Notes: generated from the sequence alone by a model not told the origin. Numbered from the stretch's first letter, positions 18,302-27,661 are shown. The stretch is 64,000 nucleotides of DNA from UBA5072 sp041737175 (GCA_041737175.1 JBGSSF010000024.1:276136-340135), one strand, 5' to 3'. Numbers and translations are program-made.

Positions 18302-20446
18302 ATGGGGAGAAAGAAGCAACGGAACAAACCAAAGGGCATCAATAAGAAAGAGCTGTCCAACAGCATACTGGCGATCTTTTCCGCGCATCCCAAAAAGGTG
18401 TTTAATTACAAGCAAATTTCGGCGGTCCTCCTGATTACCGATTCAGCGGAGAAAAGACTGATCACCGAAGTGTTGTATGAGCTTAAGAACAAGGAAGCCC
18501 TGGAGGAAGACTCAACCGGAAAATTCAGGTTGAAAGCCAGAAGCGGCTTTGTTATCGGTACGGTGGATATGGCCAAGGGAGGTTATGGCTATATCGTTTC
18601 CGAGACCGTCAAAGAAGCTATTTTTATTTCTCAGAATAATCTGAACCATGCATTGGATGGAGATACAGTAAAGGTTCAGGTATATGCCCACAGGAAAACA
18701 GAATCACTGGAGGGTGAAGTGGTTGAAATTCTCGAGAGAGCACGTGAAACTTTTGTCGGCACCGTTGAAATCTCCGAAAGATATGCATTCCTGGCTCCTG
18801 ACAGCAAGCAAATGCCGGTCGACCTCTTTATTCCCCTGGATAAACTAAACGGTGCTTCACATGGTCAGAAAGCCATAGCGCGACTTACTGAATGGCCGCG
18901 AAACGCTAAAAATCCCTTTGGAGAAATTATTGAAGTTCTCGGCAACCAGGGAGAGAATGAGGCAGAAATGCATGCCATCCTTGCTGAATTCGGTCTTCCT
19001 TACAAGTTTACAGAAGAGGTTGAGGAGGAAGCTGCCCGGATCAGCGATCATATCAGTGAATCTGACTATAAATCAAGACGTGATTTCAGAGCTGTCCCCA
19101 CGCTGACCATCGATCCCGATGATGCCAAAGATTTTGACGATGCGCTGTCGATAAGACAGCTTGACGGAGAGAAATGGGAGATAGGTGTTCATATTGCTGA
19201 TGTCACCCATTATGTCAGGCCTGAAACCTTGATTGATGAGGAAGGATTGAACAGGGCTACTTCGGTATATCTTGTTGATCGTGTAGTTCCGATGCTGCCG
19301 GAGCGACTGTCCAATTTTATCTGTTCGCTCAGACCGCTTGAGGACAAGCTCTGTTTTTCAGCCGTATTTGTTATCAACGAACTGGCAGAAGTGCTGGATG
19401 AGTGGTTTGGTCGTACGGTAATTCAATCGGACAGGAGGTTCACGTACCGCGAAGCCCAGCATGTAATTGATACAGGTGAAGGAGATCTTTGCCGAGAAGT
19501 TTTAAAACTTAACCAGCTTGCCAGGATTCTGCGTGAGAAGAGGTTTAAAGCTGGTTCAATAGCTTTCGAAAGAGAGGAAGTAAAAATTGAAGTGGATGAA
19601 AAAGGCAGTCCGATGAGAATTTATGCCAGGGAGCACGATCTTTCCAATGAGCTCGTCGAGGAATTTATGCTGCTTGCCAATAAGCGGGTGGCCGAATTCA
19701 TTGGTAAACCCAGGGATCAGGAGAAAAGAACTTTTGTATACCGCATACATGATCGTCCTGATAATGAAAAGCTGCAGAAATTTTCGCATTTCATTAAACG
19801 GTTTGGGTACAGGCTTTCCTTAAAATCAGGAAAACAGATTGCCCTGTCTCTGAATAAGCTTCTCGAAGATGTAAGAGGAACTCGCGAGCAGGATATTGTG
19901 GAAAATCTGGCTTTGCGGGCCATGGCCAAAGCAATATATTCTACCGTGAATATTGGTCATTACGGACTTGCCTTTGACTACTACACCCACTTTACATCAC
20001 CGATTCGTCGTTATCCCGATATGCTGGTACATCGTTTGCTGGCGGATTACCTGGCAGGAGCGCATCCGCGAAACCAGAAGAAATACGAAAAAATGTGCAG
20101 GCATTCCTCCAAAATGGAGATCCTGGCCATGGAAGCCGAAAGAGCTTCCGTAAAATACAAACAGGCCGAGTTCATGAAAGACAAGATCGGACAGCAGTTT
20201 GAAGGCGTAGTTTCAGGTGTTACGGAATGGGGCATTTACGTTGAAATTCTTGAGAATAAATGTGAAGGCATGATTCCGATGCGCGGACTGGCAGGTGATT
20301 TTTACGAATACGACGAGGACAATTACTGCATCCGGGGACGCCGCACCGGTAAAAAGTACCAGATGGGAGATCCTTTGAAAATTGAAGTTGTTAGGGTTAA
20401 CATGGTTCGTAAGCAGATCGATTTTGCCCCGGTTTCTGATGACTGA
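18302..20446 (+). CDS. rnr: Ribonuclease R (RNB-S1 exoribonuclease)
   Basis: A 714-residue 3'-5' exoribonuclease. In order it has a winged-helix N-terminus, cold-shock domains, the RNB catalytic domain (TIDPDDAKDFDDALSIRQLD with the metal-binding aspartates, near residues 270-290) and a C-terminal S1 domain (GQQFEGVVSGVTEWGIYVEI). It degrades structured RNA, including mRNA fragments and defective stable RNA. The open frame extends upstream to 18098 inside the CDF gene. I chose ATG 18302 because the lysine-rich MGRKKQRNKPKG start is typical and lies outside the CDF coding region. Confidence 0.95.
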   Translation: MGRKKQRNKPKGINKKELSNSILAIFSAHPKKVFNYKQISAVLLITDSAEKRLITEVLYELKNKEALEEDSTGKFRLKARSGFVIGTVDMAKGGYGYIVSETVKEAIFISQNNLNHALDGDTVKVQVYAHRKTESLEGEVVEILERARETFVGTVEISERYAFLAPDSKQMPVDLFIPLDKLNGASHGQKAIARLTEWPRNAKNPFGEIIEVLGNQGENEAEMHAILAEFGLPYKFTEEVEEEAARISDHISESDYKSRRDFRAVPTLTIDPDDAKDFDDALSIRQLDGEKWEIGVHIADVTHYVRPETLIDEEGLNRATSVYLVDRVVPMLPERLSNFICSLRPLEDKLCFSAVFVINELAEVLDEWFGRTVIQSDRRFTYREAQHVIDTGEGDLCREVLKLNQLARILREKRFKAGSIAFEREEVKIEVDEKGSPMRIYAREHDLSNELVEEFMLLANKRVAEFIGKPRDQEKRTFVYRIHDRPDNEKLQKFSHFIKRFGYRLSLKSGKQIALSLNKLLEDVRGTREQDIVENLALRAMAKAIYSTVNIGHYGLAFDYYTHFTSPIRRYPDMLVHRLLADYLAGAHPRNQKKYEKMCRHSSKMEILAMEAERASVKYKQAEFMKDKIGQQFEGVVSGVTEWGIYVEILENKCEGMIPMRGLAGDFYEYDEDNYCIRGRRTGKKYQMGDPLKIEVVRVNMVRKQIDFAPVSDD

Positions 20447-20465
20447 CGTACTTTAACTACAGGAT

Positions 20466-21752
20466 ATGGTTTTAAATTACATCTGGATCGGTTTTTTTCT
20501 CATAGGATTTCTGGTTGCCGTTTTCAGGGTCGCCGGTTACTATTTCCGGGATTTTTTCCTGGAACAATTCAACCTGGTATTTACAATTGCAGACCGGGAT
20601 GTTTTTTCAGCCATTGTACAAAGTACATTTGATATGGCCAAAAGCAGTGTAGAGATCTCGATCTACCTGATCGGGGTAATGGCGCTATGGCTGGGCATTA
20701 TGAAAATCGGTGAAAAAGGGGGCGCAGTGCATGCACTGTCGCGGTTGATGAACCCGTTCTTCAGCCGTATTTTTCCCGGAATACCCGCCAACCATCCTGC
20801 CATGGGCTCTATTATGATGAATTTCAGCGCCAATATGCTGGGGCTCGACAATGCTGCCACACCGCTGGGCCTTAAAGCCATGAGAGAACTGCAGGAAGTG
20901 AATCCGGACCCGGCCAGGGCTTCCGATTCGCAAATCATGTTTCTTGTATTGAACACTTCAAGTCTGACCCTCATTCCCATCAGTATTCTGGCTATGCGGA
21001 TGGCCAATGGGGCGAAAGTGCCCACCGATGTTTTCATTCCCATGATCCTGGCTACGTATTTTTCCACCATGGCGGGATTGATCTTTGTATCTATAAGGCA
21101 GCGGATTAATTTATTCAATAAGGTCATAATCTCATATCTTGCGGGAATCACCGTTCTAATTGGCGGTATTATCTGGTATCTCAGCCGGTTACCACAACCA
21201 ATGATGGCCTCACGCACGGGATTTGCAGGAAATTTTCTGCTTTTTGCCATCATCATCATTTTTCTTGTACTGGGAATCAGGAAAAGGATCAATCTCTACG
21301 AAACATTCATTGAAGGGGCCAAGGAAGGTTTTGAGGTGGCAGTCAAAATCATTCCCTACCTGGTGGCTATGCTTGTTGCAGTGGGTGTATTCAGGGCATC
21401 GGGATCCCTGGATTTCCTGATTGGAGGGGTGGGGGGCTTTTTTGCACTATTTGGCATGGATACACGATTTGTTGATGCGCTTCCTGTGGCCTTTATGAAA
21501 CCCTTAAGCGGCAGTGGTGCACGAGGAGTGATGGTGGAGATCATGCAGCATTTTGGAGCGGATTCGTTTGCCGGCCGCCTCGCGTGTATCATGCAGGGAT
21601 CCACCGAAACAACCTTTTACACAGTGGCGGTTTACTATGGAGCGGTTAATATCCGAAATACACGTTATACAATTCCCGGAGGTCTGTTAGCGGATCTTGC
21701 CGGGGTCGTAGCTGCGATCTTTATAGCTTATCTTTTCTTTGGCAAGGGATGA
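20466..21752 (+). CDS. Fused SpmA/SpmB-like nucleoside-recognition domain membrane protein
   Basis: A 428-residue membrane protein that joins two Gate (nucleoside recognition) domains. The first spans residues about 50-160 (MALWLGIMKIGEKGG, then HPAMGSIMMNFSANMLGLDNAATP). The second spans about 275-400 (GFEVAVKIIPYLVAMLVAVGVFRASG, then PLSGSGARGVMVE and QGSTETTFYT). In spore formers the halves are separate proteins SpmA and SpmB, needed for spore core dehydration. In non-sporulating Bacteroidota the function is not established; transport of a small molecule is one possibility. It starts 19 nt after rnr and is probably co-transcribed. Confidence 0.9.
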   Translation: MVLNYIWIGFFLIGFLVAVFRVAGYYFRDFFLEQFNLVFTIADRDVFSAIVQSTFDMAKSSVEISIYLIGVMALWLGIMKIGEKGGAVHALSRLMNPFFSRIFPGIPANHPAMGSIMMNFSANMLGLDNAATPLGLKAMRELQEVNPDPARASDSQIMFLVLNTSSLTLIPISILAMRMANGAKVPTDVFIPMILATYFSTMAGLIFVSIRQRINLFNKVIISYLAGITVLIGGIIWYLSRLPQPMMASRTGFAGNFLLFAIIIIFLVLGIRKRINLYETFIEGAKEGFEVAVKIIPYLVAMLVAVGVFRASGSLDFLIGGVGGFFALFGMDTRFVDALPVAFMKPLSGSGARGVMVEIMQHFGADSFAGRLACIMQGSTETTFYTVAVYYGAVNIRNTRYTIPGGLLADLAGVVAAIFIAYLFFGKG

Positions 21753-21762
21753 TCGTATCCTC

Positions 21763-22389
21763 TTATTTCAAAAGATAGTTAACCCCCAGCGTCAGATAGT
21801 TGTTAAAATCGCCGGTGGAATTACCAAAAAGTCTCCCAAACCAGGAATAATAGGCTCCTGCTGATTCCAAATCCCGGATGGAGAAGATGGAATAGGAATA
21901 TCGAATATTCACGGCGATTTTCGAGGATAGATCGACACGTATTCCTACCAGGGTTCCCAGGTCAAATTTGCGGAAGTCAACCAGGTATTCTTCAGGCAGA
22001 TTGCCGGCTTCATCGTCGCCCCGGGCAGAGAACATATAACCGGGAATTAACCCGAGTTCGAATGAAACAGGTTTATTGATATGAACAGCGGCTAAAACAG
22101 GCAGATCGATATAATGGAGCCCCAACCTGTAAGCACCTGTATTATCATCGGACGCAGGATTTCTGGCCCCCCTGCCTGTGTACTTAATTTCCAGGCGGGC
22201 TTCCAGATAAGATGTCAGTGATGCGCTGATATATACTCCGCCCTGCAAGCCTGGTTTATCGAAGCCGGCGTAGGAATCTCCGTCGACCTGTGATGCCGAA
22301 AAGCCTGCCAGGATTCCGCCATGAAAAGGCTGACTGTTTGCTGCAATGCAGAACAAAATCAGAGAAATTATCAAAATAGACTTTCGCAT
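21763..22389 (-). CDS. PorT-family outer-membrane beta-barrel protein
   Basis: A 208-residue protein with a signal peptide (MRKSILIISLILFCIAANSQ). A small barrel follows, of the PorT/outer-membrane beta-barrel type: GGILAGFSASQVDGD, YLEARLEIKYTGRGA, IDLPVLAAVHI and a terminal NYLTLGVNYLLK ending in a hydrophobic residue. Many such proteins occur in Bacteroidota; only one (PorT itself) is a known secretion factor, and I cannot say this is it. It is convergent with the SpmA/B gene (10 nt apart) and follows the sirtuin gene by only 4 nt on the same strand. Confidence 0.85.
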   Translation of the reverse strand: MRKSILIISLILFCIAANSQPFHGGILAGFSASQVDGDSYAGFDKPGLQGGVYISASLTSYLEARLEIKYTGRGARNPASDDNTGAYRLGLHYIDLPVLAAVHINKPVSFELGLIPGYMFSARGDDEAGNLPEEYLVDFRKFDLGTLVGIRVDLSSKIAVNIRYSYSIFSIRDLESAGAYYSWFGRLFGNSTGDFNNYLTLGVNYLLK

Positions 22390-22393
22390 CAGA

Positions 22394-23089
22394 TTATGAT
22401 GAATATTCCTTAAGCAGTCTTTCCTTCAGGATAGCAGTGCCGGTACCTGCCTTCTGCCTGATGAATTCAACATGCCTGTAAATAGGAACGGCAACATCAT
22501 TGGGATCAATGAGAAAAACCGGAGTGGGTTTAGGAACAAAGTCAATCAGTCCGGCCGCCGGATAAACAACCATTGAGGTTCCAATTACAACAAAAACATC
22601 CGCTTCGGAAGTTAAGGCGGCAGCCTCTTCAATGGCAGGCACAGCTTCGCCGAACCATACAATATCGGGCCTGAGCTGAAATCCTTTCTCACAGGTATCT
22701 CCTGGCATTATCGGATCGTACCCGATATCATAAACCAGTCCTGGATCGCCTGTGCTTCGCGCACGGGTAAGTATTCCATGCAAATGCAGCACATTTTTAC
22801 TACCTGCCTGTTCATGCAGGTTATCCACGTTCTGTGTAATGATGCGAACATCAAAATATTTTTCAAGTTCTGCAAGTTCTTTATGAGCCTTATTTGGCCG
22901 GGCATCTTTAAGCTGTGCACGACGCTCGTTGTAAAACCTCAGCACAAGTTCCATATTTTTGGCCCAGCCCGCGTAACTGGCAACCTCCATAACGTCATAG
23001 TCCTCCCACAATCCTCCCTGCTCCCTAAAAGTCTTTAATCCGCTTTCTGAACTTATTCCTGAACCTGTAAGTACGACAAGCTTTTTCAT
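22394..23089 (-). CDS. cobB: Sir2-family NAD-dependent protein deacylase (sirtuin class III type)
   Basis: A 231-residue sirtuin. It has the NAD motif LTGSGISSESGLKTFR, TQNVDNLHEQAG with the catalytic His104 in LHLHG, and the C-terminal VVIGTSMVVYPAAGL. Tyr53 and Arg56 (FYNERRAQL) match the pair that lets SIRT5 and bacterial CobB recognise succinyl-, malonyl- or glutaryl-lysine, so deacylation of acidic acyl groups is likely. The usual four zinc cysteines are missing; only Cys133 remains in that region. The gene is divergent from the tyrosine kinase gene and 4 nt upstream of the barrel gene on its strand. Confidence 0.92.
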   Translation of the reverse strand: MKKLVVLTGSGISSESGLKTFREQGGLWEDYDVMEVASYAGWAKNMELVLRFYNERRAQLKDARPNKAHKELAELEKYFDVRIITQNVDNLHEQAGSKNVLHLHGILTRARSTGDPGLVYDIGYDPIMPGDTCEKGFQLRPDIVWFGEAVPAIEEAAALTSEADVFVVIGTSMVVYPAAGLIDFVPKPTPVFLIDPNDVAVPIYRHVEFIRQKAGTGTAILKERLLKEYSS

Positions 23090-23167
23090 GCAGAATTATT
23101 ATGGTTAACAAATATAGGATTTTTATTTTACTATCTTTACACCTTTCATATTCAGCCATTAAGACAT

Positions 23168-25609
23168 ATGGATCAATATCCTGAAATTTACCGCGAAGAG
23201 GAAAGCATTGATATTAAAAAATACCTCTACCGGATCCTATACAACTGGTGGTGGTTTGCCCTTTCCATTTTTGTGGCCCTCACCATTGCCTATCTGGTAA
23301 ATCGTTATTCGGAAGATGTTTACAGAGCCAGCTGCTCGGTTATTATTGCCAATGAAAATACACCCCGCGGTGATATTGAAAGTGTTATCGAAGACATGAC
23401 CAATGTGCGCAACAGGAGAACCAAAGCTGTTGTTCAGAATGAGATCACGGTGCTCAAATCCTATAAAATGGCACAGGTCGCCCTTGAAAACCTCGATTTT
23501 GGCATCAGTTATACGGCCGTAGGGCGGAGAGGAATTGCCGAGTCAAAATTGTACAAAAGCTCTCCCTTTATTGTAATAACCGACAGCACAAAACCCAATC
23601 AGTACAATTATCCCGTCCATATATCAATCCTGTCCCCCACGACTTACAGGTTGACCATCGATGACAAATTCGGCATTTCACAGGTATTGTATTTCGGTCA
23701 GGAATTTGAGCATACCAGTTTCAATTTTAAATTGCTGCCCAGGACCCCGGAGAGTTTGAAAAGCCTGAGCAGTTTTCCGCTGAAATATTACTTTATTCTG
23801 CATGACATGAACGGCCTGGCAAATCGTTACCGGGCAGGGCTGGAAGTTGAAGTAAACGATGAAAAGGGATCCATCCTAACATTATCACTTACCGGACCTA
23901 ATAAGGAGCAGATATGCGATTACCTCAACCGTCTCTCTCATATATATATCCAATCCAATCTTAACGAAAAGAACGCCACTTCATCAAACACGATCCGGTT
24001 CATTGACGAACAGCTTCGGGAAATTATTGACTCCCTGCAAACTGCCGGTGTCAGGTTACAGAATTTCAGATCGGCCAACCGGATCATTAACATCAGTCAG
24101 GAAGGGAATGCGCTGTTTCAGCAAATGGAGCTTTTAAACACGGAGAAAGCAGAAATTGATATTAAAGGCAGTTATTTTGAGTACATCAAAGGTTATATTA
24201 TTTCGAAAAAGGACAATATTGAAATCATTGCCCCTTCAGTAATGGGAATTCAGGATGCCCTGCTGAATTCTCTGGTGGCTCAGATCAATGACCTGAACAC
24301 CGAAAGAAGGAATCTCCAGTTCAGTTCTAATGAAAACAATCCGAGACTTACCATGCTGAACATGCAGCTTGAAAACCTGCGGATGGACATCCTTGAAAAT
24401 GTAAACAATCTCATTGAAGCCAACAGCATCTCCCTGAACAAGCTGGTTGAGCGCATCAACAGTCTGGAAAAAGAAATTCAGAAACTACCATCTACAGAAA
24501 GGCAGCTCATTAATATTCAGCGGGAATTCAATATTAACGATCAGATATATACCTTTCTTCTTGAAAAACGCGCCGAGGCTGGAATTACAAAAGCGTCCAA
24601 CACTTCGGATCACCGTTTGCTGGATATTGCCAGACCTGAAAATGCAGCCATGATAAAGCCAAAGACATCCATGAATTATATGATGGCTCTGGTTTTGGGT
24701 GGATTGATGCCCCTAATGCTGCTGATACTGATCGAATATTTCAATAACAAGATCGTGGACCGGAAGGACATTGAGCAGCAGACTACTGTTCCCATACTCG
24801 GTTCCATCGGTCATAATGAGAAATCTTTTGATCTTCCGGTATTTGAAAATCCCAAATCTGCCCTTGCCGAATCATTCCGGTCCTTACGGGCAAACCTGCA
24901 GTATCTTTTGAAAAACGAAACACACAAAGTCATTTCCATTTCTTCAACCATAAGCGGTGAGGGCAAAACTTTCTGCGCGGCCAACCTGGCTGCCATCATT
25001 GCCATGGCCGGACGAAAAACGCTCCTGGTAAGCCTTGATCTTCGAAAACCAAAGATCCACAGGATTTTCAAACTGGATAATGATTTCGGTATAAGTACTT
25101 ACCTGGCCGGAATGAACGGTTTCGAGTCGATTGTTCATGCCACCAATGTGGAGAACCTATCTGTAGCCATTTCCGGTCCGGTTCCCCCTAATCCGGCCGA
25201 ATTAATTGAATCGGCCAGAATGGTCGATTTTATGAACCGTATGAAGAGCGAATACGATTTCATCATTATTGACACACCGCCAATTGCTGTGGTTACCGAC
25301 GCATTGCTTTTAAAAGAAATGGTGGATATCCATGTTTTCGTAATCAGACATGGCTATTCAAGCAAACAGGTATTACAACTGGTGGAAGATCTTTACACCA
25401 AAAGGGGACTGAAGAATATGACCCTGCTTGTGAACGATGTGCACACCAAGGGTTATTATGGCTATTCCTACCGGTATGGCTATGGCTATGGCTACGGTTA
25501 CGGTTACGGATACGGATATGAGCACGGTTATTACGATGAGGAAGCATCAACACCGGTCGCAAAAATCCCAGGCAAACTCAGGAAGATTTTTAACGGAAAG
25601 AAACGGTAA
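23168..25609 (+). CDS. wzc: Wzc-type polysaccharide chain-length/BY-kinase with Gly-Tyr C-terminal tail
   Basis: An 813-residue inner-membrane protein for export of capsule or exopolysaccharide. Residues 30-60 hold the first membrane helix. A Wzz-type periplasmic region with long coiled coil spans about 60-500, and the second helix lies near 500-525. The cytoplasmic BY-kinase domain has Walker A (SGEGKTF) near 596, Walker A' (VSLDLRKP) near 620 and Walker B (FIIIDTPP) near 698. The tail at residues 763-789 contains 14 tyrosines, seven of them as consecutive Gly-Tyr pairs. In BY-kinases such tyrosine clusters are autophosphorylated in trans and control polymer length. The Wza-like exporter is far away at 39-40 kb. 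Confidence 0.93.
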   Translation: MDQYPEIYREEESIDIKKYLYRILYNWWWFALSIFVALTIAYLVNRYSEDVYRASCSVIIANENTPRGDIESVIEDMTNVRNRRTKAVVQNEITVLKSYKMAQVALENLDFGISYTAVGRRGIAESKLYKSSPFIVITDSTKPNQYNYPVHISILSPTTYRLTIDDKFGISQVLYFGQEFEHTSFNFKLLPRTPESLKSLSSFPLKYYFILHDMNGLANRYRAGLEVEVNDEKGSILTLSLTGPNKEQICDYLNRLSHIYIQSNLNEKNATSSNTIRFIDEQLREIIDSLQTAGVRLQNFRSANRIINISQEGNALFQQMELLNTEKAEIDIKGSYFEYIKGYIISKKDNIEIIAPSVMGIQDALLNSLVAQINDLNTERRNLQFSSNENNPRLTMLNMQLENLRMDILENVNNLIEANSISLNKLVERINSLEKEIQKLPSTERQLINIQREFNINDQIYTFLLEKRAEAGITKASNTSDHRLLDIARPENAAMIKPKTSMNYMMALVLGGLMPLMLLILIEYFNNKIVDRKDIEQQTTVPILGSIGHNEKSFDLPVFENPKSALAESFRSLRANLQYLLKNETHKVISISSTISGEGKTFCAANLAAIIAMAGRKTLLVSLDLRKPKIHRIFKLDNDFGISTYLAGMNGFESIVHATNVENLSVAISGPVPPNPAELIESARMVDFMNRMKSEYDFIIIDTPPIAVVTDALLLKEMVDIHVFVIRHGYSSKQVLQLVEDLYTKRGLKNMTLLVNDVHTKGYYGYSYRYGYGYGYGYGYGYGYEHGYYDEEASTPVAKIPGKLRKIFNGKKR
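25451..25534 (+). repeat. Gly-Tyr coding hexamer repeat in the kinase tail
   Basis: Seven successive GGN-TAY codon pairs encode Gly-Tyr. Both codons vary (GGC, GGT, GGA; TAT, TAC). The mixed codon use argues that the repeat is kept for its protein sequence and is not a fresh slippage product. Confidence 0.85.
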
Positions 25610-25632
25610 ACCAACCGATCAACCCGTGATCA

Positions 25633-26484
25633 TCATCCACCGGCTGTAACGAATGTTCCCGGCCTCCTCAGAAGTTTAGGCGTCAGACAGAGTACAGGGA
25701 TTTCAGCCTTATTGAGGATCTGGTGAGCTGTATTGCCCATAATCAGACTTAATCCGGGAGATTGTTCTGTTGTAATGGAAATAAGGTCTGCCTTTACCGT
25801 GTTGGCATAATTAATGACCAATTCAGGAATATTATCTCCGAAGACTTCGTTGCTTTCACAATGCAATACACCTTCAATATAGCCGGCAACCTGGCTGGTA
25901 TAGGATCTGATTTTTTTCACATCCTGCTTGTTGTTGGATTTATGAACCCCCACTACATGAATTTCAGCGCCGAACAGTTTAGCCACTTCGGTTGTAAAGG
26001 GTACTTTCTGCCTTGAATCTGCTGACATATCAATGGGCATGACGATTTTTGAAATCATGTCAGGACAGAAATTTTTACGCAAGGTTATGACGGGTTTATC
26101 GGTAGCAGATATGATCCGAAAGGTATTGCTGCCAATAAAAAGTTCCTGAAAACCTGAAGCGCCATGCGTTGATGAAGTGATGACCGAATCAGGAAATTCT
26201 GCAGCCAGGTTGACAATCTCCTGGTAGATTCTGCCCTTCCTGATCACAAAACCGATCCGGGAATCATGGGCAAGATGGGACTTGTAACTTTCAATGATTT
26301 TACCGAAGTTTTCCTCAGCTGTTTTCTGTTCATTCTCCTGGGCCGTCTTGTCTGATTCAGAGGACTTGTGCAGTACATATACCAGATGAATATTAACCTG
26401 TGTTCTTTTTGCAAACAGGAGGGCCATTTTTAAGCCATTCAATGACTCTGTGGAGAAATCCATGGGTACAATAAAATTTTTCAT
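25633..26484 (-). CDS. Tandem universal stress protein (UspA family)
   Basis: A 283-residue protein made of two UspA-type Rossmann domains. The first starts at MKNFIVPMDFSTESLNGLKMALLFA and includes VITSSTHGASGFQELFIGSNT. The second starts near residue 145 (KIVMPIDMSADSRQK) and ends with LISITTEQSPGLSLIMGNTAHQIL and PVLCLTP. The G2xG9G-like segment (HGASG...GSNT, then GLSLIMGNTA) suggests ATP binding in at least one domain. Usp proteins accumulate under starvation or stress; the molecular role is open. It is convergent with the kinase gene and divergent from the ROK gene. Confidence 0.9.
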   Translation of the reverse strand: MKNFIVPMDFSTESLNGLKMALLFAKRTQVNIHLVYVLHKSSESDKTAQENEQKTAEENFGKIIESYKSHLAHDSRIGFVIRKGRIYQEIVNLAAEFPDSVITSSTHGASGFQELFIGSNTFRIISATDKPVITLRKNFCPDMISKIVMPIDMSADSRQKVPFTTEVAKLFGAEIHVVGVHKSNNKQDVKKIRSYTSQVAGYIEGVLHCESNEVFGDNIPELVINYANTVKADLISITTEQSPGLSLIMGNTAHQILNKAEIPVLCLTPKLLRRPGTFVTAGG

Positions 26485-26539
26485 AACAGCAGATTTTGAT
26501 GAGACAGAATATAGAATAAAGTTAGTTATTTTCTTGATA

Positions 26540-26554
26540 GTGTATGCTATACAC
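26540..26554. promoter_or_regulatory. Inverted repeat between usp and the ROK kinase gene
   Basis: GTGTAT, GCT, ATACAC: perfect 6-bp arms with a 3-nt centre in the 196-nt divergent gap. It lies 56 nt from the usp start and about 60 nt upstream of the ROK -7 box, a location suited to an operator. Confidence 0.4.
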
Positions 26555-26612
26555 CATTATAATTATTTGAGAAAGCTGCAACAGGATAATCTGATAAATT
26601 ATTTAATTCAAT

Positions 26613-26620
26613 TATCTTTG
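26613..26620 (+). promoter_or_regulatory. Putative -7 element for the ROK kinase gene
   Basis: TATCTTTG matches TAnnTTTG exactly, 60 nt upstream of the ATG at 26681. A TTG at the proper -33 distance is not evident. Confidence 0.45.
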
Positions 26621-26680
26621 ATCCGATTGTACCATCACCCTGGTGCTGATGAAGATGACGAATCTTTTAAATGTTGAATT

Positions 26681-27649
26681 ATGAAGGAAGCCGTAATTGG
26701 AATTGATATTGGCGGAACATATACGAAGTATGGTATTGTTGACCGAGAAGGCAATTGCCTGGTTGAAGGATACACAAATACTTCCACCCATACTAATTTC
26801 GATGAATATCTGAAGGATCTCAGTAACGCGATTACAAATTCGATGCAAAATCTGAAAGGAACAATTAAAATCAGGGGAGTTGGGATGGGTGCGCCCAATG
26901 GCAATTACTATAGCGGATCTATTGAAAATGCTGCGAATCTGAACTGGCGGGGTGAAATACGGGTGGTGGAGAAAATGCGGAAGTATTATCCGGAATTGAC
27001 AGTTGTTCTGACAAATGATGCCAATGCGGCAGCCATTGGTGAAATGGTTTTCGGCGGAGCAAAAAACATGAAGGACTTCATTGTCATAACGCTCGGAACC
27101 GGTCTGGGAAGCGGATTAGTGGTGGGCGGAACCCTGGTATACGGAAATGATGGATTTGCCGGAGAACTGGGACATATTATTGCCCAGTTGAATGGCAGGG
27201 ATTGTGGCTGTGGTCGAAAGGGCTGCCTGGAAACCTATGCATCTGCCAGTGGAATCAGGCGAACAGTCTTCTGGTTATTGTCTGAACGCATGATCGACAG
27301 TGAATTACGAGGAGTGAGCTTCAATGACCTGACTGCCAAAATGATCAGTGAGGCTGCTCTCAGGGGTGATCCAATTGCCCGGGAGGCTTTTGATTACACA
27401 GGCTGGGTTTTAGGTTCCAAGTTGGCCGACACCGTTGCCCATAGCAGTCCCGAGGCCATTTTCCTACTGGGAGGACTCGCCAATTCAAAGGAGCTCATCA
27501 TCCAACCCACCAAAAAGTACATGGAGGAGAGCCTGTTGCCGGTATTCCGCAATAAAGTGAAAATACTGCTGTCCAGTTTACCCGATATGAACGCAGGAGT
27601 TTTGGGTGCCGGTGCGCTTGTGTGGAATGAATTGAACCTCCATAAATAG
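26681..27649 (+). CDS. ROK family sugar kinase (glucokinase-like)
   Basis: A 322-residue ROK protein. The phosphate-binding motif IGIDIGGTYTKYGIVD is at the N-terminus. NDANAAAIGE and VITLGTGLGSGLVVGG form the sugar and ATP site. ELGHI is followed by the zinc motif CGCGRKGCLETYASA. There is no N-terminal helix-turn-helix, so it is a kinase rather than a NagC-type repressor. ROK kinases of this length phosphorylate glucose, mannose, fructose or N-acetylated hexosamines; glucokinase is the commonest assignment but the substrate is not proven. It stands alone between usp and the OmpA-like gene. Confidence 0.92.
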   Translation: MKEAVIGIDIGGTYTKYGIVDREGNCLVEGYTNTSTHTNFDEYLKDLSNAITNSMQNLKGTIKIRGVGMGAPNGNYYSGSIENAANLNWRGEIRVVEKMRKYYPELTVVLTNDANAAAIGEMVFGGAKNMKDFIVITLGTGLGSGLVVGGTLVYGNDGFAGELGHIIAQLNGRDCGCGRKGCLETYASASGIRRTVFWLLSERMIDSELRGVSFNDLTAKMISEAALRGDPIAREAFDYTGWVLGSKLADTVAHSSPEAIFLLGGLANSKELIIQPTKKYMEESLLPVFRNKVKILLSSLPDMNAGVLGAGALVWNELNLHK

Positions 27650-27661
27650 GATAAATTTTCG

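Noticed and set aside
25344..25562. Minus-strand open frame rich in His and Arg opposite the kinase tail
   Set aside because: It is the antisense shadow of the Gly-Tyr coding repeat.
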